Shown here piece by piece: positions 1 through 7,231 of a stretch of 9,053 bases of DNA (positions within the stretch are counted from its first letter, which is position 1; each line of letters starts with the position of its first letter). The notes beneath the pieces were generated by a model that saw nothing but the letters and a program-made list of their open reading frames with translations, had not been told where the DNA came from and made no database searches. Location of the stretch: contig DAOWAH010000048.1 in NCBI GenBank assembly GCA_030634675.1, positions 1 to 9,053 on the forward strand, written 5' to 3'. The translations under genes were made by a program, and so were the position numbers. This DNA is from Fidelibacterota bacterium (GTDB lineage: Bacteria; Marinisomatota; Marinisomatia; Marinisomatales; TCS56).

Positions 1-3000
1 CCACAACTGGTAATGATACAGGATCAGTTGGTTTGGAAACCGCTCCATTTAGACATATTCAATCAGCGATTGATGCAGCTGTGGATGGAGATACTATCCT
101 GGTTCATGAAGGTACATATGTAGAAAATATTAATTTCAATGAGAAAAGCATTGTTGTTGGATCAGAAATTCTTTTGGATGCTGATACGAGCCATATTTCT
201 AATACAATTATTGATGGGAATCTATATGATAGTGTAGTGATCATGAATTATGATGGTTTGGGAACTGCAGGATTAATTGGTTTCACTATCAGAAATGGTA
301 AAGCAAAACCCTGGGAATCTGGTTCCAATGAAAATCCCGGCGGTGGTGGCATCAAAATAATTGGCCCGGGGAAGAATTTTTTACAAGTCACCTTAAAATG
401 GTTAATTATTGAGAATAATTCACTATCTGATCCGACTGATCCGGAACATACCGATTTTAGGGGCGCGGGATTATTAATGAATAGCGCAGATATTACAATA
501 TTGAACTCAATTATTCAGGATCACTCGATTTCGGGGACGGATATATTTAGTCCACGTGATTGCAACCTTAGTATTATTAACTCCAGAATAACTAATAATG
601 GGGCTACACATTGTGGCATTTTGGATGATGGAAATAATACTGTTAATTTTATTAATGTTGTTATTGACCACAATTTTGGGGATAACCCCTTTTATTTTGT
701 ATATGGTCAATCGGATATAACATTTCAAAATGTTACTTGTGTAAATAATTCCGGTGGTATTTGGCCAATGAATGGAAATGTAAATATTATTAATTCCGTA
801 TTTTCCAATGATGGCTATGAGATAATGGGACCCCCCAATGGTTGGGAGGACTTTATTGGTGTATCTACAGTAAATATATCAAATTCTAATATCCAAAACG
901 GTCAAGAAGGGATTGAAAGTTTTGATAATATGACTCTCAATTGGTTGGAGGGAAATCAGAATTTAGACCCTGATTTTGTTGATTTATCAGCGAACGATTA
1001 CCATTTATCCAAGTATAGTTCCTTGATTGGTGCCGGCATTGATTCTATCCAGATTAATAATGTCTGGTACCATTCTCCACTGAATGATATTGAAGGTAAT
1101 CCTCGTCCCAACCCAGCGGGCTCTACGCCGGACATTGGTGTTTATGAGAATTCACTTTCTGTAAGAGTTGTTCCAACTTCTGTGCCCACTGGTCTTACTG
1201 CCATACCCAGGAATGAAGCAGTTAGTTTAATATGGAATCAAAATACAGAAAGTGATTTTGCCAAGTATATTATATATGGAGGAATATCGACCAGCCCCAC
1301 CACAAAAGTCGATTCCACGACCAGCATTGACGACACGACCAAGACGATAACAAGCCTAACGAATGGAACTACCTATTATTACAGAATAACCGCGGTAGAT
1401 ACGGACGGGAACGAGAGTAAATATTCCATTGAGATCACCGTTACACCTTGGAAAGTACTTAAGATTGTTAAAAAAGACGGTACTGGCGACTACACTACCA
1501 TCCAGGCTGGTATTAATGCAGCTGTTGATGGAGATACTTTACTGGTTTATGAAGGGACATATGTAGAGAATATTATTTTCAATGGGAAAAGCATTGTGGT
1601 TGGATCAGAAATTCTATTGGATGCAGATACGAGCCACATTTCTAGAACAATAATTGACGGGAATCAATTTGATAGTGTAGTGATCATGAATTATGATGGT
1701 TGGGGAACTGCAGGATTAATTGGTTTTACTATCAGAAATGGTAAATCAAAACCCTGGGAATATAGTATCAATGAAAATCCCGGCGGTGGCGGCATCAAAA
1801 TAATTGGCCCGGGGAAGAATTTTTTACAAGTCACCTTAAAATGGTTAATTATTGAGGATAATACCAATACTGAGGCGAGTGATCCTGATCATCTTTCTAC
1901 GGGTGCAGGATTACTATTAAATGCCGCAGATATTATAATATTGAACTCCATCATTCGGGATAATTTGAGTTCAGAGTTTAGTGTGATACACATGTCTAGT
2001 TGCAACCTTAATATAATAGACTCAAGGATTTCAAATAATAAAAGTCCAAGTGGTGCTATCATCTGGGACTCTGGCGAAAATACAGTTAAATATATTAATA
2101 GTATTATTGACAACAACTCAGGGGGATTGCCATTATATTGGATCCAGATTAGTTCTGATGTAACATTTCAAAATATTACTTGTGTAAATAATTCCAGCGG
2201 TATTTGGCCAACAGAAGGAAACATAAATATTATTAATTCTGTTTTTTCAAATGATGGCTATGAAATAATGGGACCCACACCTATGTGGGGAGATGATTTG
2301 GTTGGCGTATCTACGGTAAATATATCAAACTCTAATATCCAAAACGGTCAGGAAGGGATTGAAAGTTTCGATAATATGACTCTCAACTGGTTGGATGGAA
2401 ATCTTGATCAATCACCTCGATTCATAGATTTAGAGAATGGAGATTATCATTTAGATAATTATTCACCATGCATTGGTGCCGGTATTGATTCAGTGCAGAT
2501 CGATAATGTTTGGTATCATTCCCAAACAAATGATTATGCAGGGACCCTTCGCCCAAACCCACCTGGCTCAAGTCCTGATATGGGAGCCTATGAAAATCCG
2601 TTGGCCGAGCCGTTGCACAATACTCTGATCCATGTCAACATCACAGGTAATGACACCGGTTCCGTTGGTCTTGACTCAGCCCCCTTCAAGCATATCCAAT
2701 CCGCAATTGACTGGGCGTGGGATGGCGACACCGTCCTAGTCCACCCCGGCACCTATGTTGAGAATATCAATTTTAATGGGAAAAACATTGTTCTTGGTTC
2801 TTTGTTCTTGGTTCTGGGGGACACCTCATATATCTCATCAACGATTATTGATGGGAATCATAATGGGAGTGTGGTGACATTTGAGAATGGAGAAACTTCA
2901 GAAGCTAAACTTATTGGTTTCACACTAACAGATGGTCTCGCTGACAATGGAGGTGGGATTTTTTGCTATAATGCTTCGAGTCCCAGCGTGGAACATGTGG

Positions 3001-5399
3001 TTGTAATTGAAAACACGGCTAATAATTTAGGTGGCGGTATTTACTGTTATGCAAGTTCCCATATGAGTTTAACCAAGGCAACCGTTGCCAATAATACAGG
3101 AGTTGACGACGGGGGTGGTATTTACGATAATGGCAATTCAAAGATGCTGCTTACAGATGTAAAGATCAGGGGTAACACGACAACTGGTACCGGTGGGGGT
3201 ATTTTCCTTGGTAGCACCTCTAAATTAGTCAATGTGGAAATAAGCGGTAATACAGCCGATGGAGGAGGAGGAATTTCAGGGAATTTAGTTGGCTTTAGTT
3301 TAATGAATGTAACAGTTAGTGGAAATTCCGCTAATGACGGAGGAGGGCTATACAATGGCGGTGGGACAATCATTAACTCCATATTGTGGAATAATTCTCC
3401 GCAGGAGATATATTTCGCAAATTGGCTTGCTGACACAAATACTGTAACAATTACTCATTCCATTATTAAAGGTGGTGCAAATAGCGTTGTTACCAACACT
3501 TTCGGTAAAATAGTGCTGCTTGATGGGAATTTGGATATTGATCCGCAATTTGTTAATCCCGTCAATGGTGATTTTCAACTCTCCAATTTCAGCCCAAGTA
3601 TTGCAAGTGGTATTGATTCGATAAAACTGGGAGGCATTTGGTATTTTTCACCATCAACCGATATTGAGGGCAATCCACGACCCAATCCCCCAGGCTCAAA
3701 CCCGGATATAGGGGCCTATGAGAATCCTTTACCGAGTCAACTTCCTTTAGCTCAATCAATTCGCGATGGTCTTGGTGATGATTTGAACTGGACAAATTCA
3801 GCTACTGTGCTCAGCGCTAACTGGGATCCTTTTATTGACGACAGTACAATTACCTATGAATGTGCCATCGGAATTGGCGATAGTGCTATCACTGAATTCC
3901 GGGATTGGTCAATCACCGGGACCGACACATTTGCGGTTTTAACGGGATTAAATTTGACCAGTGGCACAATCTACTATATCAGCCTGCGCGGTACCGATAT
4001 TCATAATCAGATGTCCGATACGATAACTACCGATGGTATTCTGGTTGATCTGATCGATCCGATGATTGGCGAGCTCTGGGATGGTGATGCCGGTGGTGAT
4101 ATCGACTGGCAGGGCAGCACCAGCGAATATTCAATTTACTGGACCGGCAGTGACTCACGAGTAATCGCTAATTATCAATATTGTCTCGGTAGTACAGCTG
4201 GTGATTCAAATACTTTCAATTGGACTGATAATGGCACAGTTACCTCAGTTACGATTAACGGTTTGAATCTCACTGTTGGTGATACCTATTATGCCAGTGT
4301 CAGGGCAGTGGATGAAGCAGGGAACTGGTCAAATACTGTGTCTACTGACGGTGTTACCATTGATGGTGTTGCTCCGGTTGCCGGGCAAGTGTTCGATGAT
4401 CTGAATGGCACGGGTGAATACTATGCCGCCACCGATAGTGTGGTTTTTAACTGGACCGGTTTCCATGACGAACATAGCGGTATCGATCATTATGAGTTAG
4501 CCGTTGGCACCAGCCCTGGCAGTAGTAATATCTGGCCGTGGGGAGGCGCATTGACCGATACTGTTTACGGCCTCGCCGGGATTAGTTTAAGTGACGGGAT
4601 AACTTATTATGCCTCTGTGCGCGCAGTTGACCGGGGGGGTAATCAATCTGCGGTGGCTTCCACGGATGGTCTGACCATTGATATTTCAGGTCCGAAAGGA
4701 GGATTAGTCTACGATGGACTGGATTCAGAGGTAGATTGGTCAAATGATCTAATCACCTTGAGTGGTCATTGGCAACAGTTTTTTGATGATGGAATTGGTC
4801 TGGATTATTATGAGTATTCTATTGGTACGGAGGCTGGTATAACGGATATAAAAGACTGGACTTCAAATACTCAGGATACATCTCTTACATCGGATAATGC
4901 AGGTTTACTTGCTCATGGGGATATGTATTATCTCAATATACGTGCTTTTGATCAAATTGGAAATATGTCCACTATTTACAGTTCAGACGGGGTTACAATG
5001 GATATTGTAGCACCAATTGTTAGTTGGTTAAATATTGGTGGCTATGATGAAAGTTCAGATTATTGTGGATCAACTGATAGTTTAAGAGTTTCGGTTTCAG
5101 TACTTTATGATGAACTAAGCGGTTTCAAAGATTGTCAATTTGCATTAGGTTCAGCTGCTGGTTATTCAGACATCGCAGCGTGGGCTACTGGTGAGTACAT
5201 AATCAATGATAGCGTTGGCTTAATTGATTTTATTGATTTAACCATGATCGAAGGTTCATCATATTATGGCTCCTTTAGAGCGTATGATATAGCGGGTAAT
5301 ATGTCATCGCTGATTCCAGTAGAGGGGATTATTCCAGATGTCACCGCCCCTGAAAATGGTATTGTAAACGATGGTAGTAGTGCTGATATAGCCTATTAA
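1..5399 (+). CDS. Giant secreted multi-domain surface protein, N-terminal and central part (5' partial, ends at an in-frame TAA)
   Basis: The reading frame is already open at the window edge (first full codon at nt 3), so the start and any signal peptide lie upstream. The visible 1798 residues run as follows: beta-helix module 1 (about residues 1-386), an FN3 domain (about 391-482), beta-helix module 2 (about 487-867), beta-helix module 3 (about 876-1245), then FN3-like repeats (from about 1247). Each helix module opens with an IQ(S/A)xI...DGDT(I/L/V)LV.EGTYVENI-type pectin-lyase-like start and closes with a 'choice-of-anchor Q'-like end (YHL..YS..IGAGIDS, then GNPRPNP.GS.PDIG.YEN). Such proteins are exported and act at or outside the cell surface, often in adhesion or carbohydrate contact; the ligand here is unknown. 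The stop at 5397-5399 falls inside the sixth FN3-like repeat, and the same frame continues with homologous sequence to a secretion tail, so this is probably only part of one gene. I see no enzyme active-site signature. Confidence 0.9.
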   Translation, partial: TTGNDTGSVGLETAPFRHIQSAIDAAVDGDTILVHEGTYVENINFNEKSIVVGSEILLDADTSHISNTIIDGNLYDSVVIMNYDGLGTAGLIGFTIRNGKAKPWESGSNENPGGGGIKIIGPGKNFLQVTLKWLIIENNSLSDPTDPEHTDFRGAGLLMNSADITILNSIIQDHSISGTDIFSPRDCNLSIINSRITNNGATHCGILDDGNNTVNFINVVIDHNFGDNPFYFVYGQSDITFQNVTCVNNSGGIWPMNGNVNIINSVFSNDGYEIMGPPNGWEDFIGVSTVNISNSNIQNGQEGIESFDNMTLNWLEGNQNLDPDFVDLSANDYHLSKYSSLIGAGIDSIQINNVWYHSPLNDIEGNPRPNPAGSTPDIGVYENSLSVRVVPTSVPTGLTAIPRNEAVSLIWNQNTESDFAKYIIYGGISTSPTTKVDSTTSIDDTTKTITSLTNGTTYYYRITAVDTDGNESKYSIEITVTPWKVLKIVKKDGTGDYTTIQAGINAAVDGDTLLVYEGTYVENIIFNGKSIVVGSEILLDADTSHISRTIIDGNQFDSVVIMNYDGWGTAGLIGFTIRNGKSKPWEYSINENPGGGGIKIIGPGKNFLQVTLKWLIIEDNTNTEASDPDHLSTGAGLLLNAADIIILNSIIRDNLSSEFSVIHMSSCNLNIIDSRISNNKSPSGAIIWDSGENTVKYINSIIDNNSGGLPLYWIQISSDVTFQNITCVNNSSGIWPTEGNINIINSVFSNDGYEIMGPTPMWGDDLVGVSTVNISNSNIQNGQEGIESFDNMTLNWLDGNLDQSPRFIDLENGDYHLDNYSPCIGAGIDSVQIDNVWYHSQTNDYAGTLRPNPPGSSPDMGAYENPLAEPLHNTLIHVNITGNDTGSVGLDSAPFKHIQSAIDWAWDGDTVLVHPGTYVENINFNGKNIVLGSLFLVLGDTSYISSTIIDGNHNGSVVTFENGETSEAKLIGFTLTDGLADNGGGIFCYNASSPSVEHVVVIENTANNLGGGIYCYASSHMSLTKATVANNTGVDDGGGIYDNGNSKMLLTDVKIRGNTTTGTGGGIFLGSTSKLVNVEISGNTADGGGGISGNLVGFSLMNVTVSGNSANDGGGLYNGGGTIINSILWNNSPQEIYFANWLADTNTVTITHSIIKGGANSVVTNTFGKIVLLDGNLDIDPQFVNPVNGDFQLSNFSPSIASGIDSIKLGGIWYFSPSTDIEGNPRPNPPGSNPDIGAYENPLPSQLPLAQSIRDGLGDDLNWTNSATVLSANWDPFIDDSTITYECAIGIGDSAITEFRDWSITGTDTFAVLTGLNLTSGTIYYISLRGTDIHNQMSDTITTDGILVDLIDPMIGELWDGDAGGDIDWQGSTSEYSIYWTGSDSRVIANYQYCLGSTAGDSNTFNWTDNGTVTSVTINGLNLTVGDTYYASVRAVDEAGNWSNTVSTDGVTIDGVAPVAGQVFDDLNGTGEYYAATDSVVFNWTGFHDEHSGIDHYELAVGTSPGSSNIWPWGGALTDTVYGLAGISLSDGITYYASVRAVDRGGNQSAVASTDGLTIDISGPKGGLVYDGLDSEVDWSNDLITLSGHWQQFFDDGIGLDYYEYSIGTEAGITDIKDWTSNTQDTSLTSDNAGLLAHGDMYYLNIRAFDQIGNMSTIYSSDGVTMDIVAPIVSWLNIGGYDESSDYCGSTDSLRVSVSVLYDELSGFKDCQFALGSAAGYSDIAAWATGEYIINDSVGLIDFIDLTMIEGSSYYGSFRAYDIAGNMSSLIPVEGIIPDVTAPENGIVNDGSSADIAY
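58..1150 (+). repeat. Beta-helix module 1, first copy of an internal duplication
   Basis: This stretch is duplicated at about 1501-2600, first with an offset of 1443 nt (481 codons) and later 1446 nt. Both ends are very similar at DNA level: nt 348-413 are identical to 1791-1856 over all 66 bases. The middle (about 414-720) is clearly diverged, although the beta-helix pattern is kept. It encodes a right-handed parallel beta-helix ending in a GNPRPNPAGSTPDIGVYEN closing motif. The few synonymous changes at the ends suggest a recent duplication or continuing gene conversion. Confidence 0.85.
1501..2604 (+). repeat. Beta-helix module 2, second copy of the internal duplication
   Basis: This is the second copy of the module at 58-1150, separated from it by the FN3 domain at 1173-1448. 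It opens with KKDGTGDYTTIQAGINAAVD rather than the TGNDTGSVG...HIQSAID opening shared by modules 1 and 3, so the duplication boundary lies just inside the domain start. Near its end, nt 2312-2396 again closely match 866-950 (NISNSNIQNGQEGIESFDNM in both). The closing choice-of-anchor-Q-like motif ends in GAYENPL. Confidence 0.85.
2626..3737 (+). repeat. Beta-helix module 3, GGGI-rich (Pmp-like) helix
   Basis: The opening (TGNDTGSVGLDSAPFKHIQS) matches the module 1 opening at protein level but with GC-richer codons. The core is different: six turns carrying GGGI or GGGL (DNGGGIFCY, GGGIYCY, GGGIYDNG, GGGIFLG, GGGGISG, GGGLYNGG), spaced roughly 20-30 residues apart and each followed by NxT/N(S/T) strands. 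This pattern is typical of polymorphic-membrane-protein-like and PbH1 beta-helices. It ends in the same anchor-Q-like closing motif, GNPRPNPPGSNPDIGAYEN. Confidence 0.8.
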
Positions 5400-5688
5400 A
5401 ATTCAGATTCAACCGTCATCGGAAATTGGATCGACTTTAGTGATGAACTCAGTGGAATTTCATATTATCAATTTGGCCTGGGAATGCAACAAATTTTAGC
5501 TGATGTTGTCTCATATACGAATACTCCTTTCACAACAGTTGAAATACTGAATCTCTCCTTAACGCACGGCGAAGAATATTTCTTATCCGTTAAGGCCGTT
5601 GATAATGTTGGCAATATTTCAGATCCAATTAGCAGTAACGGTTTTATTATTGATAAATATGCAGGTCCACCAACGGTAATCTCGGTAT
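3741..5688 (+). repeat. Six tandem FN3-like repeats of about 105-112 residues
   Basis: The repeat units are approximately 3741-4076, 4077-4391, 4392-4709, 4710-5030, 5031-5366 and 5367-5688. Each follows the pattern DG...D(W/Y)...W..F.D..SGI..Y..A(I/L)G...G...I..W, then a GL.L..G..YY.S(V/L)RA.D..GN.S..(S/T)DG..(I/V)D...P. They probably form a rigid stalk that displays the beta-helix modules. Repeat 6 contains the stop at 5397-5399. Copies are diverged at DNA level. Repeats 1-3 appear GC-richer than repeats 4-6. Confidence 0.8.
5397..5399 (+). other. In-frame TAA interrupting the giant surface-protein gene
   Basis: This TAA is the only stop between nt 3 and the terminal TAA at 6852-6854 in this frame. 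The codons after it read NSDSTVIGNWIDFSDELSG, which is the expected continuation of the FN3-like repeat. In repeat 2 the matching position is Gln in DIDWQGST (CAG at 4110-4112). A single CAA-to-TAA change at 5397 would therefore explain the break. It may be a real nonsense mutation in part of the population, a recoded stop, or a sequencing or assembly error. The sequence alone cannot decide between these. Confidence 0.85.
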
Positions 5689-6854
5689 TCCCAGATCCTT
5701 TTACATTAATTCCTGATATGGAAGATATTACAATTACGCTTTATCTATCAGAACCGTTAGATGAATATTGGTGGGTTGCAGGAACGAACAACATGCAGCA
5801 CTGCTGTGTACTTAGCAGTACCTATTTTGTCTCACCACCTCGAGTTGAACTTACTATGGAAAATGAAGTAGCATTTGCCGACACTGTAACGTTTTCCTTT
5901 TATGATTATATAGATTATGCAGGTCTGACTGGCGATTCGGTCACATATAAATATTACTTACCTTGGTTGGCCGACTTCAATTTGGATTGGACAATTGATG
6001 TATTGGACTTGGCAGAATTTGCCAGTGACTGGTCCAGTGCTGAACTGGTTGACCCAGTTACGCAACAAACCAATGAATTGGGTCCGCTAACCGGGAATGT
6101 CCCCTATTTCAGGTTAATACCTGACAGCCTTTTCAATATCCGTGATGTAATGGCCTTTACGCGCATGTGGAACTGGTCGCATAAAACGCAGGCACCGGCG
6201 ATGTTGGCCTCAGTTGGTTCATTTGGTGAACAACCGATAATTGAGCAGCAGGGCAGTCAGCTAATTCTTAGCTTACCGGGACAGGCCGAGGCTGGACAGA
6301 TAGTAATCCAGTACCAGGGCATGACAACCGATATTAATTGCTCAACCGAGGATGGTACGACCGATAGAATCCTTTTGAAAGACAAAGACGTTGAGAGTAA
6401 CCAGTTGTTGGTAGAATACGCTTATATTTCAAAATCATCAGCGAAATCGGTCACACTGAACACCAAAGCACTAACCCGCGATAATTCTACTCTGACGGTT
6501 TATTACACTCTTTACTCTGGGACCAAGGAGTTAGTCGGCCAGGGTAGTCAGGACATTGAATTAATTGCCGTACCAGACCAGTTCGCCCTTCATCAAAACT
6601 ATCCTAATCCCTTCAATCCATTAACCACAATCGAATATGATTTACCGGAAGATGGTAATGTCAACCTGATCATCTACGATATCCTGGGCCGTCAGGTTAT
6701 ACAACTGACTGATAAATTCCAGGAAGCCGGGTATAAATCAATCAGGTGGAACGGCCGTAACAATTCCGGTCAGTTAGTCAGCGCTGGGATGTATTTTTAT
6801 GCAATTGAGACAAATGACCATTCGGCGATTCGGAAGATGATTTTACTAAAATAA
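5400..6854 (+). pseudogene. C-terminal part of the same surface protein: rest of FN3-like repeat 6, Ig-like, dockerin-like segment, type IX sorting tail
   Basis: This is the in-frame continuation after the TAA. The first ATG is at 5484, but it has no well-placed Shine-Dalgarno and sits mid-repeat, so independent translation is doubtful. Order: remainder of FN3-like repeat 6 (to about 5685); an Ig-like region of the SbsA/Big_5 kind with ITITLYLSEPLDE (about 5686-5960); a dockerin-like calcium loop DFNLDWTIDVLDLAEF at 5973-6020, with a degenerate second half FNIRDVMAFTRMW at 6132-6170; an unassigned beta-rich stretch (about 6180-6575) that could be cohesin-like; and a C-terminal sorting domain (6576-6851) with FALHQNYPNPFNPLTTIEYD, ILGRQV, W.G.N..G..V.AGMYFY and a final KMILLK. 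That tail belongs to the type A T9SS / FlgD-Ig-like family, which is removed at the outer membrane as the protein is attached or released. Without readthrough of 5397 the upstream part would lack this tail. If 5397 is a sequencing error, the two parts form one protein of about 2,280 residues. Confidence 0.8.
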
Positions 6855-7161
6855 GTGACCAGTAGTCAGTGATAGATGAAATAAGTCGCAAGTCATTTCG
6901 ATTCCGCCGGCTGGCGGATGAGAAATCTATGTTAGCTTTGCAGTGTTGGTAGTTTCATCATTCATCAATAACGTATAACAAAACAAAAGTAGATAGCATC
7001 TACGCAGAAAACTACAGTTGTCTGCCTTTGTAGCTGAAGCCGTGGGGTTCCATTGACGAATTATACTGGTTGATAATATTCCGGCAATAACCGGGTGCAA
7101 TTAATTTATTATAGACTTAATTTCAGCCGTTAATTAACCCTTTAAACCAATCCGGTGAGAT
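6855..7161. other. Intergenic region between the surface-protein gene and the pyr leader
   Basis: I see no coding frame with a start and ribosome binding site here. The stretch holds the REP-like palindrome at 6891-6930 and two small hairpins: GTAGAT-AGC-ATCTAC at 6989-7003, then a stem of GCAGA (7004-7008) with TCTGC (7021-7025) enclosing a weaker inner stem. Neither hairpin is followed by a T-run, so no convincing terminator for the upstream gene is visible. A weak promoter-like pair, TTGACG at 7053-7058 and TAATAT at 7074-7079 (15-base spacing), could start the pyr transcript. The last part, about 7095-7150, is AT-rich and contains the palindrome GTTAATTAAC. Confidence 0.55.
6891..6930. 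repeat. REP-like intergenic palindrome (TCATTTCGA ... GAGAAATCT type)
   Basis: The core TCCGCC-GGCT-GGCGGA (6903-6918) is a perfect 6-bp stem with a 4-base loop. It is framed by inverted arms ATTTC (6895-6899) and GAAAT (6922-6926). The outer words TCATTTCGA and GAGAAATCT are, from memory, typical of a dispersed intergenic repeat in FCB genomes. There is no T-run after it, so it is probably not an intrinsic terminator. Only one copy is present in this window, so the dispersed nature is inferred. Confidence 0.5.
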
Positions 7162-7231
7162 GGAAAGGGCAGAGACTGAGCCTTCGGTCAGTCCGACCAA
7201 ATTGGTCGGGATTCTGCCCGGAGGTTTTTTT
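7162..7231 (+). promoter_or_regulatory. Structured pyr mRNA leader with two exclusive folds
   Basis: Fold A is a three-way junction: outer stem GGGCAGA (7167-7173) with TCTGCCC (7213-7219); a hairpin GACTGA (7174-7179) with TCAGTC (7188-7193), capped by C-UUCG-G (7182-7187); and a hairpin CGACC (7194-7198) with GGTCG (7204-7208). This leaves the Shine-Dalgarno GGAGG (7220-7224) free. Fold B pairs CCTTCGG (7181-7187) with CCGGAGG (7218-7224), seven pairs with one G-U, covering the Shine-Dalgarno and running directly into seven Ts. The folds share bases and cannot coexist. PyrR is known to bind pyr leaders at a loop with a CNGNGA core, and CAGAGA occurs at 7170-7175, although its flanking stem is weak here. 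Control of pyrRBC by PyrR and UMP through this leader is inferred. Confidence 0.6.
7178..7231 (+). terminator. Terminator-like / Shine-Dalgarno-sequestering alternative hairpin
   Basis: Pairing of 7181-7187 with 7218-7224 is followed at once by T7 (7225-7231). It can be extended by G-U and A-U pairs between 7178-7180 and 7225-7227. The 30-base loop contains the stable hairpin 7193-7209. The layout fits either an intrinsic attenuator terminator or a translation-blocking helix, since the 3' arm contains the pyrR ribosome binding site. Which role applies cannot be told from sequence. Confidence 0.4.

Noticed and set aside
33..35. TTG as the start of the giant protein
   Set aside because: The frame is open upstream to nt 3, and TTGNDTGSVGL before and across it matches the module 3 opening (ITGNDTGSVGL), so the coding region clearly extends beyond the window.
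3122..3436. Reverse-strand open frame opposite the GGGI repeats (proline-rich peptide)
   Set aside because: The prolines are just the complement of GGX glycine codons in the beta-helix repeats. There is no ribosome binding site and no recognisable domain.
5397..5399. TAA as a sense codon in an alternative genetic code
   Set aside because: TAA is used as the normal stop for pyrR, pyrB and the end of this same gene at 6852-6854, so genome-wide reassignment is not supported.
5484..5486. ATG 5484 as the start of a separate gene
   Set aside because: It lies mid-repeat, has no well-placed Shine-Dalgarno, and the 28 codons before it back to the TAA already encode the repeat. It is better explained as a continuation of the interrupted gene.
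58..5688. Repeats as a CRISPR array or mobile element
   Set aside because: The repeats are long, in frame and protein-coding, with no short repeat-spacer pattern, terminal inverted repeats or transposase.
6903..6918. GC-rich palindrome as an intrinsic terminator of the surface-protein gene
   Set aside because: No T-run follows on either strand. The sequence fits a REP-like repeat better.
7053..7079. TTGACG / TAATAT as a definite pyr promoter
   Set aside because: The spacing is 15 rather than 16-18 bases, the -10 box is imperfect, and FCB promoters often follow another consensus. It is noted only as a possibility in the intergenic entry.
7160..7162. ATG 7160 as the pyrR start (212 residues)
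   Set aside because: It would translate through the leader hairpins and add 24 residues with no resemblance to PyrR. ATG 7232 has a strong, well-spaced GGAGG.
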